Below are positions 7,357 through 16,659 of a stretch of DNA of 64,000 bases, piece after piece. A program made the translations under genes and the position numbers. The notes under the pieces are model-generated. The model saw nothing but the letters and a program-made list of their open reading frames with translations. It made no database searches and had not been told where the DNA came from. Source of the DNA: a bacterium (GTDB lineage Bacteria; Bacillota; Clostridia; Lachnospirales; Lachnospiraceae). The stretch's first letter is position 1. Each line of letters starts with the position of its first letter. The DNA is taken from NCBI GenBank assembly GCA_023664305.1, contig JAMPFT010000005.1, forward strand, positions 62,001 through 126,000, given 5' to 3'.

Positions 7357-9411
7357 ATGGCGGAAGAGATTGGCAGGGTAAAACTGGATTACAGCAGATA
7401 TTCGGGGAAGGATTTTTACAGCGACGGAAGCGTGGAGGATGAGCTTCTGGAGATCGTAAAAACGCATTCTCCCTCGGAGTATGCCGCAGTGATAGAGGAG
7501 CGGAAAAGCTGGCCGGTGCTTTATCATCTGTCGCCTCTTCGGGAGAATATTGTGGACTGGCTTCCCATGAAAAAAACGGACAGGGTATTGGAGGTTGGCA
7601 GCGGCTGTGGCGCGATCACGGGAGCGCTTGCGCGGAAAGCGGGAAGCGTGACCTGTGTGGAGCTTTCGGAGAAGAGAAGTCTGATCAACGCTCACAGGCA
7701 CAGGGATTGCGATAACGTCACGATTCATGTCGGGAATTTCAGGGACATTGAACCGGATCTGGAGAAGGACTATGATTATATTTGTCTGATCGGGGTATTT
7801 GAGTACGCGCAGAGTTATATCGGCGGAGAGACGCCGTTTCATGATTTTATCAGGATCCTGCTTCCACATCTGGCGGAGGGCGGCAGACTCGTCATTGCCA
7901 TCGAAAACAAGTACGGGCTGAAATATTTTGCGGGCTGTAAGGAGGATCATCTCGGCGAGTGGTTTTCCGGCATCGAGAATTATGCGGGCGGCGGAGGCGT
8001 TCGCACCTTCAGCCGCAGGGGGCTGGAAAAGATATTCAAAAGCTGCGGGATAAAGGAAACACATTTTTATTATCCGTATCCGGACTATAAATTTATGACA
8101 TCGCTGTACAGCGACGCCTATCTGCCCGGAAGGGGGGAGCTTACAAATAATCTCCGCAACTTTGACAGGGACAGAATGCTTTTGTTCGACGAGAGCAGCG
8201 CCTTTGACGGTATCCTGGAGGACGAGCTGTTTCCGGTGTTTTCCAATTCTTTTCTGGCGGTGATCGGAGGCGCGTCGGAAATCAAGTATGTGAAATATTC
8301 CAATGACAGGGCCTCGGAGTATTCCGTAAAAACGCAGATCTGCAGGAATGCGGAAAAGGAAATTCAGGTTCGGAAATATCCGATGAGCGAGGCGGCCAGA
8401 GAACATGTGCGCGGGATGGCGCTGGCGTATGAGAGACTTTTGGAAAAATACGCGGGAGGCAGACTGGAAATTAATCAGTGCAGTCTGGCGGAGGAAGGGG
8501 AAAGTGTTTTTGCTCAGTTCCCGTATGTGTACGGGACACCGCTTTCCGAGTTGATGGATAAATGTCTGGAGAAGGACGATCTGGAGGGATTTTACGGATA
8601 TTTCCGGGAGTATGTGGAGCGCATCGGGTATAACAGCGAGTATCCGGCGGCGGATTTTGACCTGATTTTTTCGAATATTCTTGTAAATAAAGATAAATGG
8701 ACGCTGATCGATTACGAATGGACCTTCGGCAAGCCTATCAAGACGGAGGAGCTTGCATTTCGGGCGGTTTACTGTTACCTTTTGGAAAATCCCGCAAGAG
8801 AAAAGATAAATCTTGATCTGATCCTGAAAGAACTGAATTTATCGGAGGAGGACGCGGAGAATTATCGGAATCAGGAACGGGATTTCCAGCAGTTTGTCAC
8901 GGGAAATCATGTACCCATGACGAAAATGCGGGATCTGTTGGGGTATCGGATGACGGTTCCCCAAAAGTGGATCGGGAAGTACGCGGATTCCGGGGATGTG
9001 AACCGTGTGCAGATTTACGAGGACAGGGGAAGCGGTTTTTCGGAGGAAGCGTCTTATTTTGTCCCTGAGGCCTATCAGGGAGAAAACCGGATAGAACTGA
9101 AGCTTTCGGTCAGCGGGGAGGTTCAGACGCTGCGGATTGACCCCTCCTTTGACAGCTGTGCGGTCAGAATCGAGGAGATGACCTTTAACGGAGAGGCAGT
9201 GCCTTTCGACAAAAAGAAGATATTGCAGGTCAACGGCAGAATCGCCCGGCCTGCGACGCTGATTTTTCCGACAGTCGATCCGAATATCTGTATTTCGCTG
9301 CGGGAGCTGAACAGGCAGGCTGAAAATGTGCTTTATGCGCGTATGGAGATCGTGCGGCTTGCCCCTGCCATGGCGCGGGAGATGGCCGACGCGGTAAAAA
9401 AGCTGATTTGA
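7357..9411 (+). CDS. methyltransferase plus kinase-like polysaccharide-capping protein (WbdD-like)
   Basis: A 684-residue cytoplasmic protein. Residues about 60-230 are a SAM-dependent methyltransferase: VLEVGSGCGAITGALA is motif I, followed by VTCVELSEKRS and a YDYICLIGVFEY motif. Residues about 300-500 look like a kinase of the aminoglycoside-phosphotransferase/WbdD type: a QVRKYPM lysine, then FDLIFSNILVN (Asp-x4-Asn catalytic loop) and TLIDYEWTFG (metal-binding Asp, DFG-like). A beta-rich domain fills about 560-684. In E. coli O9a, WbdD phosphorylates and methylates the non-reducing end, stopping growth and marking the chain for Wzt. The same domain order directly beside a Wzt with a C-terminal domain suggests a cap-dependent system here. 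A long coiled-coil ruler as in WbdD is not obvious. Confidence 0.8.
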   Translation: MAEEIGRVKLDYSRYSGKDFYSDGSVEDELLEIVKTHSPSEYAAVIEERKSWPVLYHLSPLRENIVDWLPMKKTDRVLEVGSGCGAITGALARKAGSVTCVELSEKRSLINAHRHRDCDNVTIHVGNFRDIEPDLEKDYDYICLIGVFEYAQSYIGGETPFHDFIRILLPHLAEGGRLVIAIENKYGLKYFAGCKEDHLGEWFSGIENYAGGGGVRTFSRRGLEKIFKSCGIKETHFYYPYPDYKFMTSLYSDAYLPGRGELTNNLRNFDRDRMLLFDESSAFDGILEDELFPVFSNSFLAVIGGASEIKYVKYSNDRASEYSVKTQICRNAEKEIQVRKYPMSEAAREHVRGMALAYERLLEKYAGGRLEINQCSLAEEGESVFAQFPYVYGTPLSELMDKCLEKDDLEGFYGYFREYVERIGYNSEYPAADFDLIFSNILVNKDKWTLIDYEWTFGKPIKTEELAFRAVYCYLLENPAREKINLDLILKELNLSEEDAENYRNQERDFQQFVTGNHVPMTKMRDLLGYRMTVPQKWIGKYADSGDVNRVQIYEDRGSGFSEEASYFVPEAYQGENRIELKLSVSGEVQTLRIDPSFDSCAVRIEEMTFNGEAVPFDKKKILQVNGRIARPATLIFPTVDPNICISLRELNRQAENVLYARMEIVRLAPAMAREMADAVKKLI

Positions 9412-9424
9412 GCAGGAGCGAACG

Positions 9425-11806
9425 GTGGGAATAAAAGAACGGATCAAACAGGTATTGACGGAAAAAGAGGATAGGAGATACGGTCGGCTGTTGGCGGAAA
9501 GGCAGAGGACTTATGAGGCATGGCTTGCCGGGCAGGAAAAGCTTTGGGCGGAAGAGAACGGGGAAGATCGGGGCGAACCGGACAAAGCAGGGAGTGTGGC
9601 CAGGCAGGGGCAGGGTCGGGTTTCGGAAGAGTTTGTGTTGATCCAGTCCTGCGACGGGACCGTTGCTCCGTGGGCCTCGAAAAATATCGAACGTTATTTT
9701 AAAGAAAATCCTGAAGTCCTGGTAGTTTATTGTGACGAGGATGTCAGGACGGCGGAGGGCGAGCCCGGTTTCCCGTGGTTTAAGCCGGACTGGTCTCCCG
9801 ATTTTTTGGACAGCTGCCTGTATTTTGGAGGACTTACGGCGGTGCGGCGAAGCCTGTGGGAGGAGATGAAAAGCCTTTATGGGAGCGCCGGTTCCGGGGA
9901 GCGGCAGACGTGTTTTGAGAAAAAAGAAAACGGACGTTATTTTGTGATCAATAGGGAGGCTTACGAGGAATGGCTGCATCTCTGCGTCGAGGACGGTTAT
10001 AAAAGGGGCAGCGTTTCGATCGGACATATTCCGCAGATTTTGTTTCACGCCGAAAGCCGGGAGGAGCAGGAGCGCTTTCTGGAGGAGTCGGACTATCTGA
10101 GGAGAAAGAGGCGGGGGCTTCTGGAGGATTTTTGCGGCCGTTATACGGGCGCAGCGCGGACGGATGAAGCGCAGGCGGATAGCCGTGGCGAGGACGGAGA
10201 GCAGCCGAACGGCTCGCAGGCAGACAGACCGCAGGAGGGCAGACGGAGCGCAGACGGAGCGCAGACGGGCGGCTGGCAGGCGGGCGAACCGGCGGTGTCG
10301 GTGGTGATTCCCTCGAAAGACCACCCGGATCTTCTACGGCAGTGTGTGGAAAGCGTGAAGGTATCCGGCGAGGGTATTCCGTTGGAGATCATTGTCGTAG
10401 ATAACGGGAGCGGAGCCGACAACAGGGAAATGATAGAAAAGATGCTGCGGGAAGAGGCTGGAGACGGCGCAGGCAGCAGCACGGGCGGAAACAGCTTATC
10501 GATTCAGTATATGTATCAGCCTATGGCCTTTCACTTTTCCCGAATGTGCAATCTGGGCGCGGAAAGGGCAAGGGGAGAACTCCTGTTGTTTTTAAATGAT
10601 GACGTTATATTGAGGGATGCCTGTATTCGGGAGATGGCGGCCCGGGCGTCCAGAGACTATACGGGGGCGGTGGGCTTAAAGCTTTTGTATCCGGAGACGG
10701 AGCGGATCCAACATGCGGGAATTACGAATCTTCCGATGGGGCCGGTACACAAGCTACAGTCCCTGCGGGACGACAGAGATTATTACGGGAAGGCAAATAA
10801 CAGCTGCCGGAATTTTCTGGCGGTGACGGCGGCCTGCCTGATGGTGGAAAGACGGAAATTTGTGGAGGCGGGAGGCTTCTGCGAGGAACTGCCGGTGGCG
10901 TTTAACGATGTGGAGCTTTGCTTTCATCTGTACGAATTGGGATATCATAACGTGTGTTTGAATAATATTCATGCTTATCATTGCGAGTCTGCAAGCCGCG
11001 GGGACGACGAGTCGCCCGAAAAGCTGAGACGGCTGCTGGAAGAGAAAAGGAGGCTGTACGAACGTCATCCTGGGCTGGAGGGAAGGGATCCGTATTATTC
11101 CGTTTTCCTGAACAGGGAGGGGCTGGACGTGAGGATTGAACCTTTCTACAGGACGGCGGGGAACAGAGCGCAGGAAGTTAAACTGTTGAAGCCGGAAACC
11201 GAATGGTCAAAATGCAGACAGGATGAGTGCTTGCTTGTGCGGGTGGAGGATATCCGCGGGGAAAGTATTGTCGGATGGAGTGTTGTACTGGGAGATGATA
11301 ACGCATGTTATGAAAAATGCTTTCTGCTGCGCCGATTAAGGGAAAAGACGGAAGAGCAAAGAACGGAAGAGCAAAGAACGGAAGAGCAAAGAACGGAAGA
11401 ACAAAGAACGGAAGAGCAAAGGCTGGAAGAGCAAAGGCCGGACGAACAGAAATTGGAAGAATATCGTCTGGAAGGGCGGAGAGCGGAAGGACAGAAACTG
11501 GAGGCCCAGGGATTGGAAGGACAAAGATCGGGAAAAGGGCAGGAACGCGCAGGGAAAAACGGCGAAGAGAAAAGCGACGAAGAGAAAAGCGACGGCATTG
11601 TCTACGGAATTGCTCTGGAGGGGCAGCTTCGCCCGGATCTGGAGGAAAATATGCCGGATCAGAAAAATGTGGCGCTGAGCGGGTTTTGGTTAAAGCTGTC
11701 CGCGGACGACCTTCCGTTCGGCAGCTATCGGATCGGGGTAAGCGCCCGCAATCGGGTGACGGGACTAAGGCTGGTAAACTGGAGTAACAGGACGATAGAG
11801 ATATAG
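9425..11806 (+). CDS. large GT2 family glycosyltransferase with low-complexity inserts
   Basis: A 793-residue protein starting at GTG 9425, with AGGAGCG upstream. Residues about 55-240 contain a divergent GT2-like stretch (VLIQSCDGTVAPWASKNIE, VVYCDEDV, FKPDWSPDFLDSCLYFGGL). A Gln/Gly/Ala/Asp-rich linker (about 240-290) leads to a full GT-A domain: VSVVIPSKDHPDLLRQCVESV, IEIIVVDNGSG, ARGELLLFLNDDV (DxD-like), VTAACLMVERRKFVEAGGF and FNDVELCFHLYELGY. It resembles rhamnosyltransferases that build rhamnan chains. Residues about 640-720 are a Glu/Gln/Arg repeat tract (TEEQR units), followed by a small beta-type C-terminal domain. I infer a polymerising or repeat-unit transferase using dTDP-rhamnose or another NDP-sugar; the exact linkage cannot be read from sequence. 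Confidence 0.85.
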   Translation: MGIKERIKQVLTEKEDRRYGRLLAERQRTYEAWLAGQEKLWAEENGEDRGEPDKAGSVARQGQGRVSEEFVLIQSCDGTVAPWASKNIERYFKENPEVLVVYCDEDVRTAEGEPGFPWFKPDWSPDFLDSCLYFGGLTAVRRSLWEEMKSLYGSAGSGERQTCFEKKENGRYFVINREAYEEWLHLCVEDGYKRGSVSIGHIPQILFHAESREEQERFLEESDYLRRKRRGLLEDFCGRYTGAARTDEAQADSRGEDGEQPNGSQADRPQEGRRSADGAQTGGWQAGEPAVSVVIPSKDHPDLLRQCVESVKVSGEGIPLEIIVVDNGSGADNREMIEKMLREEAGDGAGSSTGGNSLSIQYMYQPMAFHFSRMCNLGAERARGELLLFLNDDVILRDACIREMAARASRDYTGAVGLKLLYPETERIQHAGITNLPMGPVHKLQSLRDDRDYYGKANNSCRNFLAVTAACLMVERRKFVEAGGFCEELPVAFNDVELCFHLYELGYHNVCLNNIHAYHCESASRGDDESPEKLRRLLEEKRRLYERHPGLEGRDPYYSVFLNREGLDVRIEPFYRTAGNRAQEVKLLKPETEWSKCRQDECLLVRVEDIRGESIVGWSVVLGDDNACYEKCFLLRRLREKTEEQRTEEQRTEEQRTEEQRTEEQRLEEQRPDEQKLEEYRLEGRRAEGQKLEAQGLEGQRSGKGQERAGKNGEEKSDEEKSDGIVYGIALEGQLRPDLEENMPDQKNVALSGFWLKLSADDLPFGSYRIGVSARNRVTGLRLVNWSNRTIEI
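11348..11530 (+). repeat. 15-bp in-frame tandem repeat (TEEQR units) in the GT gene
   Basis: ACGGAAGAGCAAAGA starts at 11348, 11363, 11378 and 11393, then again with one change at 11408, and decays through 11423 and 11438 into related units up to about 11530. The period of 15 bp equals five codons. The nearly perfect first copies look recent and may vary in number between strains. Confidence 0.9.
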
Positions 11807-11875
11807 CGCCGTGAGCCGGGGGATGCCGCTGGGGATACAGGCCGGAATCGGCTCGTCGGCGGACATGGAGTGAAA

Positions 11876-11901
11876 CCGGCGGATGCGAAAGCATCCGCCG
11901 G
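11876..11901 (+). other. GC-rich 11-bp hairpin with GAAA tetraloop
   Basis: CCGGCGGATGC (11876-11886) pairs perfectly with GCATCCGCCGG (11891-11901) around GAAA, a GNRA-type loop. It sits 24 bp before the next ATG and 70 bp after the previous stop. No T-run follows, so an RNA stability or attenuation role is more likely than termination. Confidence 0.7.
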
Positions 11902-11925
11902 GTCGGGAATCAGACAGGAGAGAAC

Positions 11926-14082
11926 ATGGAGCAGACAGATTACAGGGAAGAATATGAGAGAGAACACCTGAAATGTGCGGAGCTGGCGGGACGTATCGCC
12001 GATTTGGAGGCAAAAAACGAGGAGCTGGAGTGGAAGCTGAACCGTATCAAAAAGAATCCGCTCTGGAGAGCGAGTAAACCGGCGCGGAATGTGATCCACT
12101 GGATGATTCGGCAGCGGGACAGGCTGAAAAACTGCGGCGGCCCGAGGGGTGTGTTGCGCAAGCTGGATTATAAAAAGCGGGAAAGGGAAGCCATGAAGCA
12201 ATTCGGGACGGAAAGCTTCCCCGACGAGGCGCAGGCGGCCAAAGAGCGGGGGACGGTATTCCCGAGGATGGTAAAGATCAGTATCCTTGTGCCCCTTTGG
12301 AACAATCAGCGGCAGTTTCAGATCGAGATGCTGGATTCCGTGATGAATCAGACCTATCAGAACTGGGAGCTTTGTCTGGCGGACGGCTCGGACGAAGAGC
12401 ACGCCTATATCGGCGAGATCTGTCAGGAGTACGCGCAGAAGGCGGGCGGTCGTGTCGTCTATCGGCATTTGGAAAAAAACGAAGGGATTTCCGGCAATAC
12501 CAACGCATGTCTTGCAATGGCCTCGGGGGAATATATCGGTCTGCTGGATCAGGACGATATCCTGCATCCCAGCGTTCTCTACGAGTATGTAAAGGCGATT
12601 AACGAGCAGGGAGCGGATTATTTATATTGTGACGAGACTACCTTTAAGGGCAATGATATCAACCGTATGCTGACCATGCACTTTAAGCCGGATTACGCGC
12701 CGGACAATCTGCGGGCAAATAATTACATCTGTCATTTCAGCGTTTTCCGACGCACATTGCTGGAGGGGAACGAGCTGTTTCGCACAAAGTATGACGGCAG
12801 TCAGGATCATGATATGATACTGCGGCTTACGGACAATGCGGAAAAAATCGTTCATGTGCCCAGGCTGATGTACTATTGGAGGAGTCATTCCGGCAGCACG
12901 GCGGCAGGCATTGAGGCGAAGCCCTATGCCATTGAAGCGGCCAAATCGGCTGTGGCGGAGCATCTTCGCAAGCACGGCTTCGAGCATTTTAAGATCGAGA
13001 GCACACGGGCCTTTGAGACGATCTTTCGGATTCGCTATCAGATGATCGGAACGCCGAAAATTTCTATCGTGATTGCAAATAAAGACCATGCGGAGGATCT
13101 GCGCCGCTGCGTCTCCTCGATTCTGGAAAAGTCAACCTACGACAACTACGAGATTGTCATTGTGGAAAATAACAGCGCTACGAAAGAAATCCGGGACTAT
13201 TACGGCGAGCTGCTGGGAGAAGAGTATCGGGGAGCGGGGGAGAGTATACGGGAGAAGGGTATACAGGAAGAGAGTATTCAGGAGAAGAGAGAAGGGCGGG
13301 AGCCTGAGAAAAATCCGAAAGAGGAGAGAACAAACCGGGACGAAAGCGATCATACCGAAAAGGATACCGACAAGCCGGACGGCGGCGCGCAGCACAGCGC
13401 GGATAATAAAATAACAATCGTTACTTATAAAGGGGATTTCAATTATTCGGCGGTAAACAATCTGGGAGTGCGATATGCCACAGGAGAGTACATCCTGCTT
13501 TTAAATAATGACACGGAAGTCATTACCGTAAACTGGATGGAAGAGCTTTTGATGTATGCTCAGCGGGAAGACGTAGGGGCGGTTGGTGCCAAGCTGTACT
13601 ATGAGGACAGGACAATCCAGCACGCCGGCGTGGTGATCGGGCTGGGAGCCCACAGAACGGCGGGACACACCCATTACAGGCAGCACCGTCAGAACCTGGG
13701 ATATATGGGACGACTGTGCTACGCACAAAACGTAACGGCTGTTACGGGAGCCTGCCTGATGGTGAAAAAGAGCCTGTATGAGGCGGTGGGAGGGCTGGAC
13801 GAGGAGTTTGCCGTCGCGCTGAACGACGTGGATTTCTGCCTGAAGCTGCGGGAGAAAGGACTTCTGAATATCTTTACGCCCTTCGCGGAGCTTTACCATT
13901 ACGAATCCGCCTCCAGAGGCTCGGACATTAATGGGGGAGGAAACGCGGAACGCTATAACCGGGAGAGCGAAAAATTCCGGGAGAAATGGAAGAATCAGCT
14001 GGAGGCGGGCGATCCGTACTATAACCGCAACTTTTCTCTTGACAGAAGCGATTTTTCGCTGAAAGTGACTGACCGGAAATAG
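11926..14082 (+). CDS. double-domain GT2 glycosyltransferase (rhamnan-type)
   Basis: A 718-residue protein with an N-terminal coiled coil (residues about 5-45, ELAGRIADLEAKNEELEWKL) and two GT-A domains. Domain 1 begins KISILVPLWNNQRQFQIEMLDSV, with DQDD as the metal motif. Domain 2 begins KISIVIANKDHAEDLRRCVSSI, with LNNDTEV as the DxD-like motif, and ends with TGACLMVKKSLYEAVGGLDEEF and LNDVDFCLKLREKGL. Tandem GT2 proteins of this kind act in rhamnan and O-antigen assembly, alternating two linkages. A charged Glu/Arg/Lys-rich insert of about 55 residues splits domain 2 between VENNSATKEIRDYYGELL and ITIVTYKGDFNYSAVNNLG, an unusual place for an insertion. The start is preceded by ACAGGAGAGAAC. 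Confidence 0.88.
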   Translation: MEQTDYREEYEREHLKCAELAGRIADLEAKNEELEWKLNRIKKNPLWRASKPARNVIHWMIRQRDRLKNCGGPRGVLRKLDYKKREREAMKQFGTESFPDEAQAAKERGTVFPRMVKISILVPLWNNQRQFQIEMLDSVMNQTYQNWELCLADGSDEEHAYIGEICQEYAQKAGGRVVYRHLEKNEGISGNTNACLAMASGEYIGLLDQDDILHPSVLYEYVKAINEQGADYLYCDETTFKGNDINRMLTMHFKPDYAPDNLRANNYICHFSVFRRTLLEGNELFRTKYDGSQDHDMILRLTDNAEKIVHVPRLMYYWRSHSGSTAAGIEAKPYAIEAAKSAVAEHLRKHGFEHFKIESTRAFETIFRIRYQMIGTPKISIVIANKDHAEDLRRCVSSILEKSTYDNYEIVIVENNSATKEIRDYYGELLGEEYRGAGESIREKGIQEESIQEKREGREPEKNPKEERTNRDESDHTEKDTDKPDGGAQHSADNKITIVTYKGDFNYSAVNNLGVRYATGEYILLLNNDTEVITVNWMEELLMYAQREDVGAVGAKLYYEDRTIQHAGVVIGLGAHRTAGHTHYRQHRQNLGYMGRLCYAQNVTAVTGACLMVKKSLYEAVGGLDEEFAVALNDVDFCLKLREKGLLNIFTPFAELYHYESASRGSDINGGGNAERYNRESEKFREKWKNQLEAGDPYYNRNFSLDRSDFSLKVTDRK

Positions 14083-14091
14083 GAGAGGGCC

Positions 14092-15555
14092 ATGCTTTTT
14101 AATTCTTATGTGTTTATTTTATTTTTTCTGCCTCTGACGCTCCTGCTGTATTATGGACTAAACCGTCATGCTCATTTTGAGCTGGCGAAGGCTGTGCTGA
14201 TCCTGATGTCCTTATGGTTTTACGCTTTTTTTCATTGGAGTTATGTTTTTATTTTGCTGGCGAGTATCCTGCTGAATTACGGCATATCCGCATGGATGCA
14301 GAAAAAGACGGGAAATCCCGGTTTCCGCAGGTTTCTGCTGATTACCGGTATTGTTTTGAATCTGGGAGTGATTGGATATTATAAGTATCTGGATTTCCTG
14401 ATCGGCAATATTAACGGCCTTTTCGGTAAGCAGATTCCGCTTCTTCATATTTTGATGCCGTTGGGAATCAGTTTTTTTACTTTTCAGCAGATTTCCTGGC
14501 TGGTAGATTCCTGGCGGGGAGAAATCGGGCGGCGTTCTTTTACGGATTACGCTCTTTTTGTGACCTTCTTTCCGCAGCTTGTGGCGGGGCCGATCGTAAC
14601 CGCGCAGGAGATGCTGCCGCAGTTTTCGGATCCGGCGAGGAAGCAATTCAGCCAGGAAAAATTGGCTTGGGGGGGATATCTGTTTTCGATCGGCCTGTTC
14701 AAAAAGGTAATTTTGGCGGATACCTTAGGAGCGGGCGTCGATTGGGGATTTGCTGCGCCGGCGAGCCTGTCCGGTCTGGATACGATGATTGTCGCGCTTT
14801 TATATACCCTTCAGCTCTATTTTGATTTCAGCGGCTATTGCGATATGGCCTGCGGAATAGCCGCAATGTTTCATATGGATCTGCCCGTCAATTTTAATTC
14901 TCCCTATAAAGCGGTATCGGCAGCGGATTTTTGGAAGAGATGGCATATGTCTCTGACCCGGTTTCTTACAAGATATGTTTACTATCCCCTTGGAGGCAGC
15001 CGGTGCGGAAAGGCAAGGACATTTTGCAATATTTTTATTGTCTTTTTGCTCAGCGGTTTATGGCATGGCGCTAACTGGACGTTTCTTCTATGGGGAGTGT
15101 TACATGGTATAGCGCAGATTTTGTATAGGATATTTGCGGGGATCTGGGATCGCTTACCCAAAGCCGTCTCCTGGGCCGCTACCTTTCTCTTTTTGAATCT
15201 GAGCTGGATTGTTTTTCGGGCGGATTCCGTTGCGGATGCGATGGTGATGTTCCGCAATATTTTTTCCGGCGGGCCGGGAGGAATCAGCGGTGGATTGCTG
15301 CAATGCTTTGACGTGCTGGAATTTACTTATCTGGAAGAACATGTAGGTTTTTTGGGGAAAATAGCGGATGCGTTGCCCTCGCTGCATCTGTGCATTCTCC
15401 TTGCGGTTTCTCTGGGAATTGTACTGTTTGGAAAAAACTGCTATGAGAAAAAATTTGTTCCCAGTGCGCCGAAAGCGATAGGCTGTATTGTAATGCTGAC
15501 ATGGTCGATACTGTCGTTGTCCGGTTTGTCCAGCTTTCTTTATTTTAACTTCTGA
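14092..15555 (+). CDS. MBOAT family membrane-bound O-acyltransferase (AlgI/DltB-like)
   Basis: A 487-residue protein with about ten membrane segments. FNSYVFILFFLPLTLLLYY at the start, DYALFVTFFPQLVAGPIV, LYFDFSGYCDMACGIAAMF, NFNSPYKAVSAADFWKRWHMSLTRFL and LSGLWHGANWTFLLWGVLHG are classical MBOAT/AlgI landmarks; His325 is the expected catalytic histidine. Relatives pass acetyl groups across the membrane to an extracellular glycan or teichoic acid. The next gene encodes a likely SGNH partner, as in AlgI-AlgJ/X and PatA-PatB pairs. It starts 9 bp after the preceding glycosyltransferase gene, so it is in the same transcription unit. Confidence 0.95.
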   Translation: MLFNSYVFILFFLPLTLLLYYGLNRHAHFELAKAVLILMSLWFYAFFHWSYVFILLASILLNYGISAWMQKKTGNPGFRRFLLITGIVLNLGVIGYYKYLDFLIGNINGLFGKQIPLLHILMPLGISFFTFQQISWLVDSWRGEIGRRSFTDYALFVTFFPQLVAGPIVTAQEMLPQFSDPARKQFSQEKLAWGGYLFSIGLFKKVILADTLGAGVDWGFAAPASLSGLDTMIVALLYTLQLYFDFSGYCDMACGIAAMFHMDLPVNFNSPYKAVSAADFWKRWHMSLTRFLTRYVYYPLGGSRCGKARTFCNIFIVFLLSGLWHGANWTFLLWGVLHGIAQILYRIFAGIWDRLPKAVSWAATFLFLNLSWIVFRADSVADAMVMFRNIFSGGPGGISGGLLQCFDVLEFTYLEEHVGFLGKIADALPSLHLCILLAVSLGIVLFGKNCYEKKFVPSAPKAIGCIVMLTWSILSLSGLSSFLYFNF

Positions 15556-15581
15556 TAATAAAAAAGGTGTGATAGAGTGTT

Positions 15582-16634
15582 ATGAAAGCAAGTGTCTGGA
15601 ATAAAATAGTGTTTGGGGCAACGGGAGGGATTCTGGCTTTGGTGGCGGCAGTCACCGCATGGATCGATCCGTTCCTTCATTATCATGCTCCGCTGGAGGG
15701 ATTGCAATATCCGTTGAAGGACGAACGGTATCAGAACGACGGGATCATGAGAAATTTTTCTTATGATGCGATTATTACGGGGACAAGCATGTGTCAGAAT
15801 TTTCTGGTCTCGGAGTTTGACGAGTTATGGGGGACAACGGCGATCAAGGTTTGTTATTCCGGAGGGAGCTATAAGGAGATAGACGAAAGCGTCAGAAGAG
15901 CGCTGGAATATCAGAATGATGTGAAATATGTGTTGAGAAGCCTGGATAGTAATCGGCTGAATTATCCGGCGGACCAAAATGAATACGAAGGATATCCGAC
16001 CTATTTGTACGACAGGAATCCGTTTAATGATGTAAATTATCTGCTGAATAAAGAAGTGATCCCGAAAACGGTAGCGGTAATCAATTATACCAGATCGGGG
16101 CAGAAGACGCCGGATTGGGACGAATACGGAAGCTGGAGCAGATACCGGACGTTCGGCAGAGAAGAGGTTTTTCGAACCTGGCAGATGTTCGAGGAGCGGG
16201 AAGAGATTTATACTTTGCAGGAGGAAGACTACAGCCGGATTCGGGAGAATATTCAGAGGAATGTTCTGCAGACAGCCCGGGAAAACAGGGACGTGACCTT
16301 TTATCTCTTTTTTCCGCCGTATAGTATCTGCCATTGGAATACTCTGGTGCGGACAAAGCAGCTCGAGGCACAGCTGGATGCGGAGAAATATGCGGTAGAG
16401 CTTTTGCTGAAAGAGGAAAACATACATGTATTTTCCTTTGCGGATCAGATTGATATTATTTCGGATCTCAACAATTATTCGGATGCTCTGCACTATGGAG
16501 AATGGGTCAACTCGGATATCTTGAAATGGATCCGGGAGGGAAAGGGAGAACTGACGGAAGAGAATTATTCCGAATGGTTTCGGCAGATAGGGGAATTTTA
16601 TCGGAACTACGATTTTGCGGAGCTTGCGCAATAA
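15582..16634 (+). CDS. SGNH-like extracellular partner of the MBOAT acyltransferase
   Basis: A 350-residue protein with one N-terminal hydrophobic anchor (residues 8-26); the rest is probably extracytoplasmic. Two motifs mark the SGNH fold: GTSMCQNF with Ser69 in the position of the GDS/GTS nucleophile, and DALHYG with Asp301 and His304 in the DxxH spacing of the catalytic pair. It directly follows the MBOAT gene (26 bp gap, AAAAAGGTG ribosome binding site). I infer that it takes the acyl group from the MBOAT protein and transfers it to the exported polysaccharide, as AlgJ/AlgX or PatB do. The acyl donor and target sugar are unknown. Confidence 0.75.
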   Translation: MKASVWNKIVFGATGGILALVAAVTAWIDPFLHYHAPLEGLQYPLKDERYQNDGIMRNFSYDAIITGTSMCQNFLVSEFDELWGTTAIKVCYSGGSYKEIDESVRRALEYQNDVKYVLRSLDSNRLNYPADQNEYEGYPTYLYDRNPFNDVNYLLNKEVIPKTVAVINYTRSGQKTPDWDEYGSWSRYRTFGREEVFRTWQMFEEREEIYTLQEEDYSRIRENIQRNVLQTARENRDVTFYLFFPPYSICHWNTLVRTKQLEAQLDAEKYAVELLLKEENIHVFSFADQIDIISDLNNYSDALHYGEWVNSDILKWIREGKGELTEENYSEWFRQIGEFYRNYDFAELAQ

Positions 16635-16659
16635 ATCTGTGGCGGACTCAGGAAGAATG

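Noticed and set aside
6547-8406. 619-codon open frame on the minus strand
   Set aside because: It runs antisense across wzt and the methyltransferase gene, has no recognisable domain or ribosome binding site, and reflects third-base GC bias of the sense genes.
5866-9411. Anti-phage defence system
   Set aside because: A methyltransferase beside an ATPase can suggest defence, but the ATPase is a Wzt-type exporter and the context is polysaccharide assembly throughout.
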